Below the pieces are notes generated by a model. It had not been told where the DNA came from. It did not search any database and was given only the letters and a program-made list of their open reading frames with translations. A DNA stretch of 32,049 nt from Rhodospirillum sp. Its GTDB lineage: Bacteria; Pseudomonadota; Alphaproteobacteria; Rhodospirillales; Rhodospirillaceae. The stretch lies in the NCBI GenBank assembly GCA_021741145.1, contig JAIOYK010000063.1:1-32049 (forward strand), given 5' to 3'. The translations under genes were made by a program, and so were the position numbers. Below, piece after piece: positions 16,168 to 24,934 of this stretch (positions are counted from its first letter, which is position 1; every line of letters begins with the position of its first letter).

Positions 16168-17010
16168 TTAATCGCGCAGCAGGTCGTTGATGGACACCTT
16201 GGAGCGGGTCTTCTCGTCCACCCGCTTCACGATCACCGCGCAATAGAGGCCGGGTCCCGGGGTGCCGTCGGGCAGGGGTTTGCCGGGCAGGGTGCCGGGG
16301 ACCACCACCGAATAGGCCGGAACGCGGCCCATGAAGACCTCGCCCGTCGACCGGTCGACGATCTTGGTGGAGGCGCCGATGTAGACACCCATGGACAGAA
16401 CGGCGCCGGTCTCCACGACCACGCCCTCGGCCACCTCGGCGCGGGCACCGATGAAGCAGTTATCCTCGATGATCACCGGACCGGCCTGGAGGGGCTCCAG
16501 CACGCCACCGATACCCGCGCCACCGGACAGGTGCACGTTCTTGCCGATCTGGGCGCAGGACCCAACGGTGGCCCAGGTGTCAACCATCGTGCCGCTGTCC
16601 ACATAGGCGCCCAGGTTCACGAAGCTGGGCATCAGCACCACGCCCGGCGCGATATAGGCGGATTTACGCACGACGCAGTTGGGAACGGCACGGAATCCCG
16701 CGGCACGGAATTCGGTCTCGGTCCAGCCGGAAAACTTGCTGGGCACCTTGTCCCACCAGGTGGCGTTGCCCGGACCGCCATCGATTGCGGTCATGTCGTT
16801 CAGGCGGAAGGACAGCAGCACGGCCTTTTTCAGCCACTGGTTCACGACCCAGACGCCATCCTTTTTCTCGGCGACCCGATAGGTTCCGGAATCGAGCCCG
16901 GCCAAGGCGGCGTCGACGGCCTCGCGCAGGTCGCCACGGGTGGCGGCGCTCACGCCTTCGCGATTATCCCAGGCGGCTTCGATGGATTTCTCAAGGCTTT
17001 CGGTCGTCAT
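16168..17010 (-). CDS. dapD: Tetrahydrodipicolinate N-succinyltransferase
   Basis: 280 residues. The N-terminal helical domain (about 1-100, [34 protein letters not shown]) is followed by a left-handed beta-helix of hexapeptide repeats ([34 protein letters not shown], then [31 protein letters not shown]). The C-terminal [10 protein letters not shown] loop is also present. It transfers succinate from succinyl-CoA to tetrahydrodipicolinate, the step before DapC and DapE in the diaminopimelate/lysine pathway, and the product is the substrate chain for the adjacent dapE. It is the first gene of the operon and has a good promoter about 120 bases upstream. Confidence 0.97.
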   Translation of the reverse strand: MTTESLEKSIEAAWDNREGVSAATRGDLREAVDAALAGLDSGTYRVAEKKDGVWVVNQWLKKAVLLSFRLNDMTAIDGGPGNATWWDKVPSKFSGWTETEFRAAGFRAVPNCVVRKSAYIAPGVVLMPSFVNLGAYVDSGTMVDTWATVGSCAQIGKNVHLSGGAGIGGVLEPLQAGPVIIEDNCFIGARAEVAEGVVVETGAVLSMGVYIGASTKIVDRSTGEVFMGRVPAYSVVVPGTLPGKPLPDGTPGPGLYCAVIVKRVDEKTRSKVSINDLLRD

Positions 17011-17365
17011 GGCGCGGACGCGGTCCCTATGATTCGGCCCCCTGCGCGGTATGGCGCCAGAATTGGGGGGAGAGTGACACGGCCCCGTCCCCGAGCGTGA
17101 CCCTGGGACGAAGGAATGAATTGTGGTTCAACCATAGCCGGGCAATGGGGCAAGTCAACCTAGACCGGCGGCTCGAAAAGAACGACGAACCGCTCGCCTT
17201 CCCTTCCCTCTCCAACCCCGCACGCGTTGACGCCGGATGGAGTACCCGTTAGGTTACGTTAGTTGGGCCGGAGGTTCCTTTTCCGGCTCGACATAGGAAC
17301 ACAATATCTTCCCTTCCGTGCCGCATTTCCTGCCCGGTCGGCGACCATCATCCGGTGAACCGCCC
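17011..17365. other. Divergent dapD / GGDEF intergenic region
   Basis: About 355 bases without a supported gene. It holds the dapD promoter (17131-17158) and the leader of the diguanylate cyclase gene. A pair of GTTAGGTTACGTTAG-like short direct repeats lies near 17248-17263. No promoter for the plus-strand gene could be placed with confidence, and no RNA gene was recognised. Confidence 0.5.
17131..17158 (-). promoter_or_regulatory. Sigma-70 promoter of dapD-dapE
   Basis: On the minus strand TTGACT (17158-17153) is followed by a 16-base spacer and TATGGT (17136-17131). It leaves a leader of about 115 bases before the dapD ATG at 17010. It is one of the better -35/-10 pairs in the window. Confidence 0.6.
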
Positions 17366-19072
17366 ATGCCCACATCCAGGGACTTAGATACCAGCCGCGA
17401 CGGAACCCACGGTATCGGTCTGGCCGTCATCCTGGCCCATCCCGGCCCGGCGGCCATCCTGAACGCCGACGGTCGGATCCTGACCTGCAATCGCCGGGGC
17501 GAGATCCTGCGGGACCTGTTTTCTCCCGACTCCGCCACGGGTTTAATGGCCATCGCCCGCACCGCCCTGGAAAACGGCACGCCGGTGACCAAGGCCGTCG
17601 AGGTGCGCCAGGAGAGTCAAGTGGGCTCCCTGGACCTGACCCTTTTGCCGGTCAGCGACGACCGGAGGGTGGCGGTGATTGGCCGGGACACCTCCCTGGA
17701 GCTGAATCTGCGGGCCGCGCTCGCCGACAGCCGCCAGCGCTATAAGGACTTCGTGGACCTGTCCAGCGACTTCACCTGGGAAACCGGGACCGAGGGGCGC
17801 TTCGTCTTCGTCTCCCCAACTGGCGCGCTTGGCTACGAGGCCCGGGAACTGGTCGACGCCGAACCCTGGAGCATGATGGACGCCAAGGAGGTCCAGTCCG
17901 GCGCCAAGGTCTTCCAGACCACCATGCGGGTGAAGGACGCCGAGATCTGGGCCCGGCGAAAGGACGGCTCGCTCGCCTGTCTGGTGACTTCGGCCATGCC
18001 CATCATGGGACCCGACGGCAAATGGACCGGCGCGCGGGGTGTCTGCCACGATGTCACCGAGCAGCGGGAGCGGGACAAGGCCCTGAACCGAGCCCGCAAC
18101 CGGGAACGGATCTTGACCCATGTGGTCCGCACCTTCCGCGACGAAATGGACCCGTCGAACATGCTCAATGTGGCCGCGGAGGCACTCGCCCGGGGTCTGG
18201 GAACCGAGGCCTGCCACATTTTCCGCGCCACCGCGGCCGAGGACAACGGTCCACCGGAGTTCGTACGCCGGGGCAGCTTCGGCCTGGGAGGCGGCGAAGA
18301 CGAGGCCATGGAGGTCCTGGACGGCCTGGACTCCAGCGGTTTGCCCCAGGAAACGGAGACGGGCAGATGGCGAATCCTGGCCGCGGCCGCCCGCTACCGC
18401 CGCCAAATCAATGGCGCGGTGCTGTTGTGGCGCGCCGCGGACCGGGGGGGCTGGACCGACGACGACCGCCTGCTGATCATGGACATCGCCAACCAGATCG
18501 GCATCGCCAACGAACAAATTGGCCAGCACGAACGCATCATCACCATGTCGCGCACGGACAGTCTGACCGGGTTGCTCAACCGCCGGGCCTTCTTCGAGGA
18601 CATGGACCGCCGCTATAGGCGGCTGGAGCGAAGCCCGCAACCCTCGGCCCTGCTTTACGTGGATCTGGACAACTTCAAACGGGTGAATGACAGCCATGGC
18701 CACCTGCGGGGCGACGAGGCCCTGCTGGTGGTCAAGGATATCCTGGTCACCCATACCCGGCCCACCGATATGGTCGCACGCCTGGGCGGCGACGAGTTCG
18801 GCGTCTGGCTGGATGGCGCGACCGCCGAGGTCGCGTCCACCAAGGCCCAGGATTTTCTGAATTCGGGCAATCGCCTGCGGCCCTTCGACGGGGATCCGGA
18901 CCACCCCCTGTCCATGTCCATTGGGCTCGCCGTCTACGACCCGAGCACACCCGAAACCCTGGAGGACTTAACCGCCAGGGCGGACGGGGCCATGTATCAA
19001 GCAAAACATGCTGGCAAAAGCCACTTCCGCGTCGCCCCACCCGCCAAGGGGCAGGGAGAGTCGTCCGCATGA
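17366..19072 (+). CDS. Diguanylate cyclase with PAS, GAF and GGDEF domains
   Basis: 568 residues. A short PAS-like region lies at about 15-115 and a second PAS domain at about 120-235, ending in the typical GARGVCHDVTEQRERDKAL. A GAF-like domain spans about 250-390, and the GGDEF domain about 392-560. The catalytic motif GGDEF (474-478) is intact, as is the product-inhibition site R465-P-T-D468 five residues upstream, so an active, feedback-controlled cyclase making c-di-GMP is expected. There is no membrane segment; it looks cytosolic with three sensor modules. ATG 17366 is preferred over a GTG at 17318, because GGTGA lies eight bases before it. The stop overlaps the DUF2336 gene start (ATGA). 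Confidence 0.92.
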   Translation: MPTSRDLDTSRDGTHGIGLAVILAHPGPAAILNADGRILTCNRRGEILRDLFSPDSATGLMAIARTALENGTPVTKAVEVRQESQVGSLDLTLLPVSDDRRVAVIGRDTSLELNLRAALADSRQRYKDFVDLSSDFTWETGTEGRFVFVSPTGALGYEARELVDAEPWSMMDAKEVQSGAKVFQTTMRVKDAEIWARRKDGSLACLVTSAMPIMGPDGKWTGARGVCHDVTEQRERDKALNRARNRERILTHVVRTFRDEMDPSNMLNVAAEALARGLGTEACHIFRATAAEDNGPPEFVRRGSFGLGGGEDEAMEVLDGLDSSGLPQETETGRWRILAAAARYRRQINGAVLLWRAADRGGWTDDDRLLIMDIANQIGIANEQIGQHERIITMSRTDSLTGLLNRRAFFEDMDRRYRRLERSPQPSALLYVDLDNFKRVNDSHGHLRGDEALLVVKDILVTHTRPTDMVARLGGDEFGVWLDGATAEVASTKAQDFLNSGNRLRPFDGDPDHPLSMSIGLAVYDPSTPETLEDLTARADGAMYQAKHAGKSHFRVAPPAKGQGESSA

Positions 19073-20370
19073 ATACCCTGTTGCAGCGCCTGCTCGCCGC
19101 CGACGCGGCGCCGATCAGTTACGAAGAGGCCCGGGAACTGGCCAACCATGAGGATGTGGAGGTTCGCCGCGCCCTGGCCCAACGGGACGACATGGTTCCG
19201 GAGATCCTCTATTTCCTGGCGGAGGATCCGGATCCGGTCGTGCGCCGGGCCATCGCCGACAACAGCGCCGCCCCGTCCCACGCCGACGAGATCCTGGCCG
19301 ATGACGCGAATCTGGATGTCCGCTTGACCCTGGCCCAAAAGATCGGTGCTCTGGCCCCGGGCCTGTCGGATAACGAGAAGGACCGGGTCCGCCGCCACAC
19401 CTATCAGGCCCTCGCCCGCCTGGCCCGGGACCAGATCCCCCGGGTCCGCGCCATTTTGTCGGACACCCTGAAGGACCTGACCAACGCCCCGCCGGAGCTG
19501 ATCCGCAAGCTGGCCCGGGACGTGGAGGTGGCGGTCTCCGCTCCGGTGCTGGAGTTCAGCCCGGTGTTGAACGACGCCGACCTTCTGGCGGTGATCCGTG
19601 ATCAGCCGGGCACGGGGCGGCTGTCGGCCATCGCCAAGCGGGCGGGCCTGAACGCCGTGGTCACCGACGCCATCGCCGCGACCGACGACGTGACGGCCAT
19701 TTCCGACATGCTGACCAACCACGGCGCGCAAATCCGGGAGGAGACCCTGGACGCCATTGTCGACCGCGCCCGGGGGGTGCCCGAATGGCAGGACCCGCTG
19801 GTCCACCTGCCGCGTCTCCATTCCGACGCGGCCCGGCGCCTGGCCATGTTCGTGGCCGACAATCTGGTGGAGGCCCTGTTGCTGCGCAAGGATCTGGAAC
19901 CAGCCGTGGCCGTGGCCGTGGCCGAGGCCGTGCGCAAACGCCTGGGTGGCAACGTGGGCGAGGACGCTCTGGTCGACTTCGGGCCAAACTGGCGGGAAGA
20001 CCTGCGGGCGGCTTACACCACCTGCCTGACCAAACAGGCGGAGGGGCGTCTGGACGAGTCCGAATTGGCGGCCCTGATGCTGCACGAGGGGGACACGACC
20101 GCCATCGCGGCCCTTGGGGCGATGGCGGGGATCACGCCCTTCGCCGTCGCCGCCGCGGTGAACACGGGGAGCCCCAAGGGCATGGTGGCGATGGCCTGGA
20201 AGGCCGGTTTGTCGCCGGACTTCGCGGTACACCTGCAAATCAAGCTGGCCAAGATCCCCCCCGACGACGTCCTCGAGCCAACGGCGGAAGGCGACTGGCC
20301 CCTCGCGGAAACGGCCATGGAGTGGCAGGTGGAAATGTTCTGCGAGGCGGAGAGTCACCGGGCGCTGTAG
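19069..20370 (+). CDS. DUF2336 domain protein
   Basis: 433 residues, all helical, with HEAT-like repeats such as NHEDVEVRRALAQRDDMVPEILYFLAEDPDPVVRRAIADNSAAP and DQIPRVRAILSDTLKD. This is the layout of DUF2336, a family concentrated in alphaproteobacteria and of unknown function. A repetitive AVAVAVAEAV stretch lies at about 280-290. It is translationally coupled to the diguanylate cyclase gene (ATGA overlap), so it probably acts in the same signalling output, perhaps as a protein-binding scaffold or c-di-GMP effector. This is inference only. No catalytic motif or membrane segment was seen. Confidence 0.85.
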   Translation: MNTLLQRLLAADAAPISYEEARELANHEDVEVRRALAQRDDMVPEILYFLAEDPDPVVRRAIADNSAAPSHADEILADDANLDVRLTLAQKIGALAPGLSDNEKDRVRRHTYQALARLARDQIPRVRAILSDTLKDLTNAPPELIRKLARDVEVAVSAPVLEFSPVLNDADLLAVIRDQPGTGRLSAIAKRAGLNAVVTDAIAATDDVTAISDMLTNHGAQIREETLDAIVDRARGVPEWQDPLVHLPRLHSDAARRLAMFVADNLVEALLLRKDLEPAVAVAVAEAVRKRLGGNVGEDALVDFGPNWREDLRAAYTTCLTKQAEGRLDESELAALMLHEGDTTAIAALGAMAGITPFAVAAAVNTGSPKGMVAMAWKAGLSPDFAVHLQIKLAKIPPDDVLEPTAEGDWPLAETAMEWQVEMFCEAESHRAL

Positions 20371-20396
20371 GGAAAGGGGGTCGCTTTGACTCTATA

Positions 20397-21176
20397 TCAC
20401 GCCGCCCCACCACGGCCTTTCCGCTTCACTTCATCGTAGAGCAAATCAACAAATGCGATCCGATCTTCTTCCGGCAGCTTTCCAAACAGATAATGTACGT
20501 AAGGATCACGACGTTTTCGAGTGCCCAGAAAGAAGGCTCCATAGGTCAAAGCGCAAAATCCCACCAAAGAACGCCCAATACTTATGACAAAGTCAATCGG
20601 CGTTTCTTGGTCAAGTAGTCCAAGATACAGATCAAAAAAATCCATATTGTTATCAACACCAATATTCTGAAACACCTTGGTGCCCCTAAAGACAAAAATA
20701 CCCAGCATGTCTGCCCCGACATTCACCAGCAATCCCAAAGACACGCCAAGTAGGAGGGCAAACACCCCCTTATCCGGCGCACGTGCACCTACCCAAAGCC
20801 CATAAAGAATAATTGCTATGGAGACCACGGGTAACCCTAACCGGTTGGATACATGCCCATCGACCAAAAAGTTGTCGGTAATAAGAACCCATATTACCGA
20901 GGCGGCCTGCGTAGACCCAGTGGTCACCAAAGCGGCATATAGGACGATGGCCGAGCGGGAGATTAGAAATTCGTCCAAGTTTAGGATTTCGCCCTTGCCT
21001 TTGCGCCTTTCACGCGATCGCAACACAAGAAGACGATGCACATAGGGAACCACCGCAAGGACTACGCCAAGATATCCCACGGCGGTGTTCACATCCAAGG
21101 CGGCGAAATGAAAGATGGTGTAGAACGCGCCGACCAGGGAACAGGACGCAATGCCAACAACGACGTTGAATTTCAT
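20397..21176 (-). CDS. Uncharacterised membrane protein (orphan, AT-richer)
   Basis: 259 residues with about six membrane helices (near 5-25, 30-48, 72-95, 112-130, 138-160 and 200-225). A basic loop (RSRERRKGKGEILNLDEFL) follows the second helix, and a charged C-terminal tail (KLPEEDRIAFVDLLYDEVKRKGRGGAA) follows the last. I do not recognise its family. Its base composition and codon use are visibly less GC-rich than all neighbours (many A/T third positions such as AAT, ATA and TTT), which suggests horizontal acquisition. GGGTGAG eight bases before the ATG supports the start. It lies convergent to the DUF2336 gene, only 26 bp from its stop, and is divergent from polA. Confidence 0.75.
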   Translation of the reverse strand: MKFNVVVGIASCSLVGAFYTIFHFAALDVNTAVGYLGVVLAVVPYVHRLLVLRSRERRKGKGEILNLDEFLISRSAIVLYAALVTTGSTQAASVIWVLITDNFLVDGHVSNRLGLPVVSIAIILYGLWVGARAPDKGVFALLLGVSLGLLVNVGADMLGIFVFRGTKVFQNIGVDNNMDFFDLYLGLLDQETPIDFVISIGRSLVGFCALTYGAFFLGTRKRRDPYVHYLFGKLPEEDRIAFVDLLYDEVKRKGRGGAA

Positions 21177-21193
21177 AAGTCGCTCTCACCCTG

Positions 21194-21222
21194 AATATCA
21201 ATCAATATGAACAAGATATCAA
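21194..21222 (-). promoter_or_regulatory. Candidate promoter of the orphan membrane protein
   Basis: On the minus strand TTGATA (21222-21217), a 17-base spacer and GATATT (21199-21194) lie in an AT-rich patch just upstream of the ATG at 21176. The predicted leader would be only about 11-12 bases, short but still long enough to include the GGGTGAG binding site. Confidence 0.45.
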
Positions 21223-21327
21223 GACAACGGCAATGAGCAAGAGCGGCAATGGGCGAGGCGCGTTCTTGCCCCTAGCCTCACACCCCCCTATCCTCCGGGG
21301 TCTTCCCCGAGGAACCAGGAGTCCCCG

Positions 21328-24117
21328 ATGGCCGAACAGGCGCGCCTCTACCTTGTCGACGGGTCCGGATATATCTTCCGGGCCTACCACAGCCTGCCCC
21401 CCATGACCCGGCCCGACGGAACGCCCGTGAACGCCGTCTATGGCTTCACCAACATGCTCATGAAGCTGCTCGCCGATATGGACGCCGACCATGTGGCGGT
21501 TATCTTCGACAAGGCCCGCATCTCCTTCCGCAACGAGATCTATCCCCAATACAAGGCCCACCGCCCGGATCCGCCGGAGGACCTGATCCCCCAGTTCGCC
21601 CTGATCCGTGACGCGGTGCGCGCCTTCAACATCCCCTGCATCGACCGCGAGGGCTTCGAGGCCGACGACCTGATCGCCACCTACGCCAGGCGGGCCGCGG
21701 AAGAGGGCGCCCAGGTCACCATCGTCTCCTCGGACAAGGACCTGATGCAGTTGGTCCGCGGCCAGGTCGCCATGTTCGATCCCATGAAGAACAAGGCCAT
21801 CGGTCCCGAGGAAGTCATGGAAAAGTTCGGCGTGCCCCCGAACAGGGTCGTCGACGTCCAGTCGCTGGCCGGGGACAGCGTCGACAACGTGCCCGGCGTG
21901 CCCGGCATCGGCATCAAGACCGCCGCCCAGTTGATCAATGACTATGGCGACCTGGAAACCCTCCTGGCCCGGGCCGGGGAGATCAAGCAGCCCAAGCGCC
22001 GCCAGAACCTTCTCGACCACGCCGAGGCCGCCCGTATCTCCAACCGGCTCGTGCGGCTGCGCGAGGACGTGGAGGTCACCGAGACCCTGGCCGATTTCGC
22101 GCTGGCCGAACCCGACGCCGAGACCCTGGCCGCCTTCCTGACTGAAAACGGCTTCAAATCCATCCTCGCCAAGGTCTCCGCCATCGCCGGAGAGGCCGCC
22201 GCCCTGGCGTCCGGCGCTCCCGTCAGTCCCGCGAGCGCGCCCACCGAGGACGACTATACCCTGGTCACCACCCTCGACGCGTTGAAGGGCTGGATCGCCG
22301 AGGCCACCCGCATCGGCACCGTCGCCGTCGATACGGAGACGGACAGCCTCAAGGCCCGCTCGGCGACCCTGGTTGGCGTCTCCCTGGCCACCGCCCCGGG
22401 CAAGGCCTGCTACATCCCCTTCGCCCATGGCGCCAAGAAGTCCGAGGGCTTGGACCTGGACGGCACCGGCGGCGCGGCCGCCGTGGAAAACATCCCCAAG
22501 GAGGAGGCGCTGGCCCTGCTCGCCGGGCTGCTGGCCGATCCGGGCGTGCTCAAGGTCGGCCATAACCTGAAGTACGACCTGCATGTGCTCGCCAACGCCG
22601 GGATCACCCAGGTCGCGCCCATCGACGATTCCATCGTGCTGTCCTATGTGCTTGACGGCGCGTCGCACGGCCATGGCATGGACGAACTGGCCCAGCTCCA
22701 CCTGGACCGGACGACGATCAAATTCGAGGAGGTCTGCGGCAAGGGCAAAAACCAGATCACCTTCGACCAAGTGCCCCTGGATCAGGCGCTCACCTACGCC
22801 GCCGAGGACGCGGATGTCACCCTGCGCCTTTACCAGTTCCTCCGGGATCGGTTGGTCAAGGAGCGGATGGTCCGCATCCATGAAACCCTCGACCGGCCCA
22901 TGATCCGGATCCTCGCGGACATGGAAGCCAAGGGCATCAAGGTGGACGCACTCCGCCTGAAAGCCCTGTCCGGCGACTTCGCCAAGCGCATGGCCGACCT
23001 GGAGAAGGAGATCCATCAACTCGCCGGGGAAGAGTTCAACGTCGGCAGCCCCAAACAGCTTGGCGAGATCCTCTTCGACAAACTGAGCCTGAAGGGCGGC
23101 AAGAAAAGCAAGAAGACCGGCGCCTGGTCCACCGATGCCCAGGTCCTCGACACTCTGGCCGCCGAGGGTCACGATCTGCCCCTCAAGGTCCTGGAATGGC
23201 GCCAGTATTCCAAACTGAAGAGCACCTATACGGATGCCCTGGTGGAGGAAATCGACCCCCGGGACGGGCGGGTGCACACCACCTATGGCCTGACCATCAC
23301 GACGACCGGGCGCCTGTCGTCCAACGATCCGAACCTGCAGAACATTCCCATCCGCAGCGAAGCCGGGCGGATGATTCGCGAGGCCTTCATCGCCGAGCCG
23401 GGGCACAAGCTGATCAGCGCCGACTACTCCCAGATCGAACTGCGTCTCGTGGCCCACGAGGCGGGGATCAAGGCCCTTCGCCAGGCCTTCGCCGAGGGCA
23501 AGGACATCCACGCCATCACCGCCAGCCAGGTCTTTGGCGTGCCTGTCGAGGGGATGGATCCCATGGTCCGGCGTCAGGCCAAGGCCATCAACTTTGGCAT
23601 CATCTACGGCATCAGCGCCCATGGCCTCGCCCAGCAATTGGCCGTGTCCCGGGGCGAGGCCGCGGCCTTCATCGACGCCTATTTCAAGCAGTTCCCCGAG
23701 ATCCGGGACTATATGGAGGCGGTGAAGGAAAGGGCGAGAAAGGACGGCTTCGTCACCACCCCCCTGGGCCGCCGGATCCCCATCCCCGGCATCAACGACA
23801 AGAACCCCATGACCCGAGCCTTCGGCGAACGCCAAGCCATCAACGCCCCCATCCAGGGCGGCGCCGCGGACATCATCAAACGGGCCATGATCCGCATGCC
23901 CAAGGCCCTGGCGGACGCGGGGTTGAAGACCACCATGCTGCTGCAGGTCCACGACGAACTGATCTTCGAGGCACCCGAGGCCGAAGTGGAAGCCGCCCTG
24001 GTCCTGGTGAAGCGGGAAATGGAAAACGCCGTCGTCCTGACCGACGAAAGGGGCGCGACAACCGTGCCCCTTGAAGTCGAGGCGGGCGTGGCCGACAGTT
24101 GGGCGGAGGCCCATTGA
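21328..24117 (+). CDS. polA: DNA polymerase I
   Basis: 929 residues, full length, with all three activities apparently intact. The 5'-3' exonuclease occupies about 1-290 (LYLVDGSGYIFRAYHSLPP, the DREGFEADDLIATYAR acidic cluster, GVPGIGIKTAAQLI). The proofreading domain (about 310-510) has Exo I D335-T-E337, an Exo II segment VGHNLKYDL and Exo III YAAEDAD, so it is not a degenerate version. The polymerase domain (about 530-929) has motif A DYSQIELR (Asp699), motif B RRQAKAINFGIIYG and motif C QVHDE (873-877). It fills gaps and removes RNA primers and damaged bases. AGGAG lies seven bases before the ATG, after a small CCTC-GGGG hairpin. The rcoM-like gene starts 21 bp downstream, so cotranscription is likely. 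Confidence 0.98.
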   Translation: MAEQARLYLVDGSGYIFRAYHSLPPMTRPDGTPVNAVYGFTNMLMKLLADMDADHVAVIFDKARISFRNEIYPQYKAHRPDPPEDLIPQFALIRDAVRAFNIPCIDREGFEADDLIATYARRAAEEGAQVTIVSSDKDLMQLVRGQVAMFDPMKNKAIGPEEVMEKFGVPPNRVVDVQSLAGDSVDNVPGVPGIGIKTAAQLINDYGDLETLLARAGEIKQPKRRQNLLDHAEAARISNRLVRLREDVEVTETLADFALAEPDAETLAAFLTENGFKSILAKVSAIAGEAAALASGAPVSPASAPTEDDYTLVTTLDALKGWIAEATRIGTVAVDTETDSLKARSATLVGVSLATAPGKACYIPFAHGAKKSEGLDLDGTGGAAAVENIPKEEALALLAGLLADPGVLKVGHNLKYDLHVLANAGITQVAPIDDSIVLSYVLDGASHGHGMDELAQLHLDRTTIKFEEVCGKGKNQITFDQVPLDQALTYAAEDADVTLRLYQFLRDRLVKERMVRIHETLDRPMIRILADMEAKGIKVDALRLKALSGDFAKRMADLEKEIHQLAGEEFNVGSPKQLGEILFDKLSLKGGKKSKKTGAWSTDAQVLDTLAAEGHDLPLKVLEWRQYSKLKSTYTDALVEEIDPRDGRVHTTYGLTITTTGRLSSNDPNLQNIPIRSEAGRMIREAFIAEPGHKLISADYSQIELRLVAHEAGIKALRQAFAEGKDIHAITASQVFGVPVEGMDPMVRRQAKAINFGIIYGISAHGLAQQLAVSRGEAAAFIDAYFKQFPEIRDYMEAVKERARKDGFVTTPLGRRIPIPGINDKNPMTRAFGERQAINAPIQGGAADIIKRAMIRMPKALADAGLKTTMLLQVHDELIFEAPEAEVEAALVLVKREMENAVVLTDERGATTVPLEVEAGVADSWAEAH

Positions 24118-24138
24118 TTGGGTCTGTAAAGGCGTGCC

Positions 24139-24834
24139 ATGAGTGACCTCGCCTACCATCTGCGCCACGCGACCACCGGCGTCATCCTTCTGGACGACAA
24201 CCTGACCGTGCGCGGGGTGTCTGGCTCGGTTCTTCGCCTGCTGGCTTTGCCCCCGGAAACGGTGTTGATTGGCCAAGCCATCCTCGCCCTCCATCCACCG
24301 TCCATCCGACCCAAGGTCGGGGTGATGGTGGACGCCGCCCGGGCCGGAGAGGGGCCACCGGCCACCACCCTGATGGTGGCCCTGCCCCAGGGGCCGGTGA
24401 TGATGCGCATCGACGCCCTAACCCCGGAATCGGCCGCGGCCTTCACCCTGGTGCTGACAGCGGGCACGGCGCCTGCTCCGCCGCCCCCGGCTCCGGTGAC
24501 CGCAAGCCGCCTGAAGCGTCTGCCGGTGGACGATGGGGAGGGGGCGTCCTTCCTTGATCTGGCCACGGTGGTCCATATCCAGGCCGATGGCCATTACAGC
24601 CGCGCCCAGGTCGGAGGGACAAGTCACTTCTGCCCCCTCTCCCTGTCGGAGGTGGAAAGACGCTTGGATCCGGAGGAGTTTTTGCGCGTCCACCGGTCCC
24701 ATCTGGTCGCCCTGTCCCATGCCAAGGCCTTCCGCAAGCGCGGGGATGGGGGCCAATTGGTCATGGATAATGGCGATTTGGTCCCCGTGGGCCGGGGCCA
24801 TGTGGGCCATCTGCGCGCCCTGCTCGCCGTTTAA
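24139..24834 (+). CDS. rcoM: RcoM-like PAS-LytTR regulator (putative heme CO sensor)
   Basis: 231 residues. The N-terminal PAS-like domain (about 5-108) contains LHPPSIRPKV with His52. This matches the position of the heme-ligand histidine in RcoM proteins (LHPxxxRxK context), and a later Met-rich strand (LMVALPQGPVMMRI, Met79 or Met88/89) could supply the methionine ligand. A Pro/Ala linker (about 110-122) leads to the LytTR DNA-binding domain (about 128-231: VVHIQADGHYSRAQV, PLSLSEVERRLDPEEFLRVHRSHLVAL). RcoM proteins activate CO-responsive genes when heme binds CO. The cowN gene directly downstream, a known RcoM target in Rhodospirillum rubrum, strongly supports the call. The heme assignment is from recalled family knowledge and needs an alignment. 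Confidence 0.8.
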   Translation: MSDLAYHLRHATTGVILLDDNLTVRGVSGSVLRLLALPPETVLIGQAILALHPPSIRPKVGVMVDAARAGEGPPATTLMVALPQGPVMMRIDALTPESAAAFTLVLTAGTAPAPPPPAPVTASRLKRLPVDDGEGASFLDLATVVHIQADGHYSRAQVGGTSHFCPLSLSEVERRLDPEEFLRVHRSHLVALSHAKAFRKRGDGGQLVMDNGDLVPVGRGHVGHLRALLAV

Positions 24835-24839
24835 GCCCC

Positions 24840-24853
24840 CGAACCGCGGTTCG
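24840..24853. promoter_or_regulatory. Perfect 14-bp palindrome upstream of cowN
   Basis: CGAACCG is followed directly by CGGTTCG, six bases after the rcoM-like stop codon and about 80 bases before the cowN ATG. Farther on, two related stretches (GCAT-CCCGTCC type, at about 24855-24865 and 24887-24898) form an imperfect direct repeat. Either could be a regulator site for cowN. The palindrome is also a possible short hairpin for the rcoM message. Confidence 0.45.
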
Positions 24854-24934
24854 TGCATTCCCGTCCCCGCTGTCTTCCGGTGCGGGCATGCTCCCGTCCT
24901 TCCGAATCCATTTCTTCTCGGGGGAGAGAACGCC

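Noticed and set aside
19900-19940. Short GCCGTG tandem repeat within the DUF2336 gene
   Set aside because: It is in frame and encodes an Ala-Val helix stretch; codon bias is enough to explain it.
21202-24294. Very long minus-strand open frame opposite polA
   Set aside because: It is the antisense of an intact polA in a high-GC genome. Its translation is low-complexity, rich in Gly, His, Asp and Gln, and has no family features.
24879-24891. GG...GC pair resembling a sigma-54 promoter upstream of cowN
   Set aside because: The spacing between GG and GC is 9 bases, not the required 10, and the surrounding consensus is poor.
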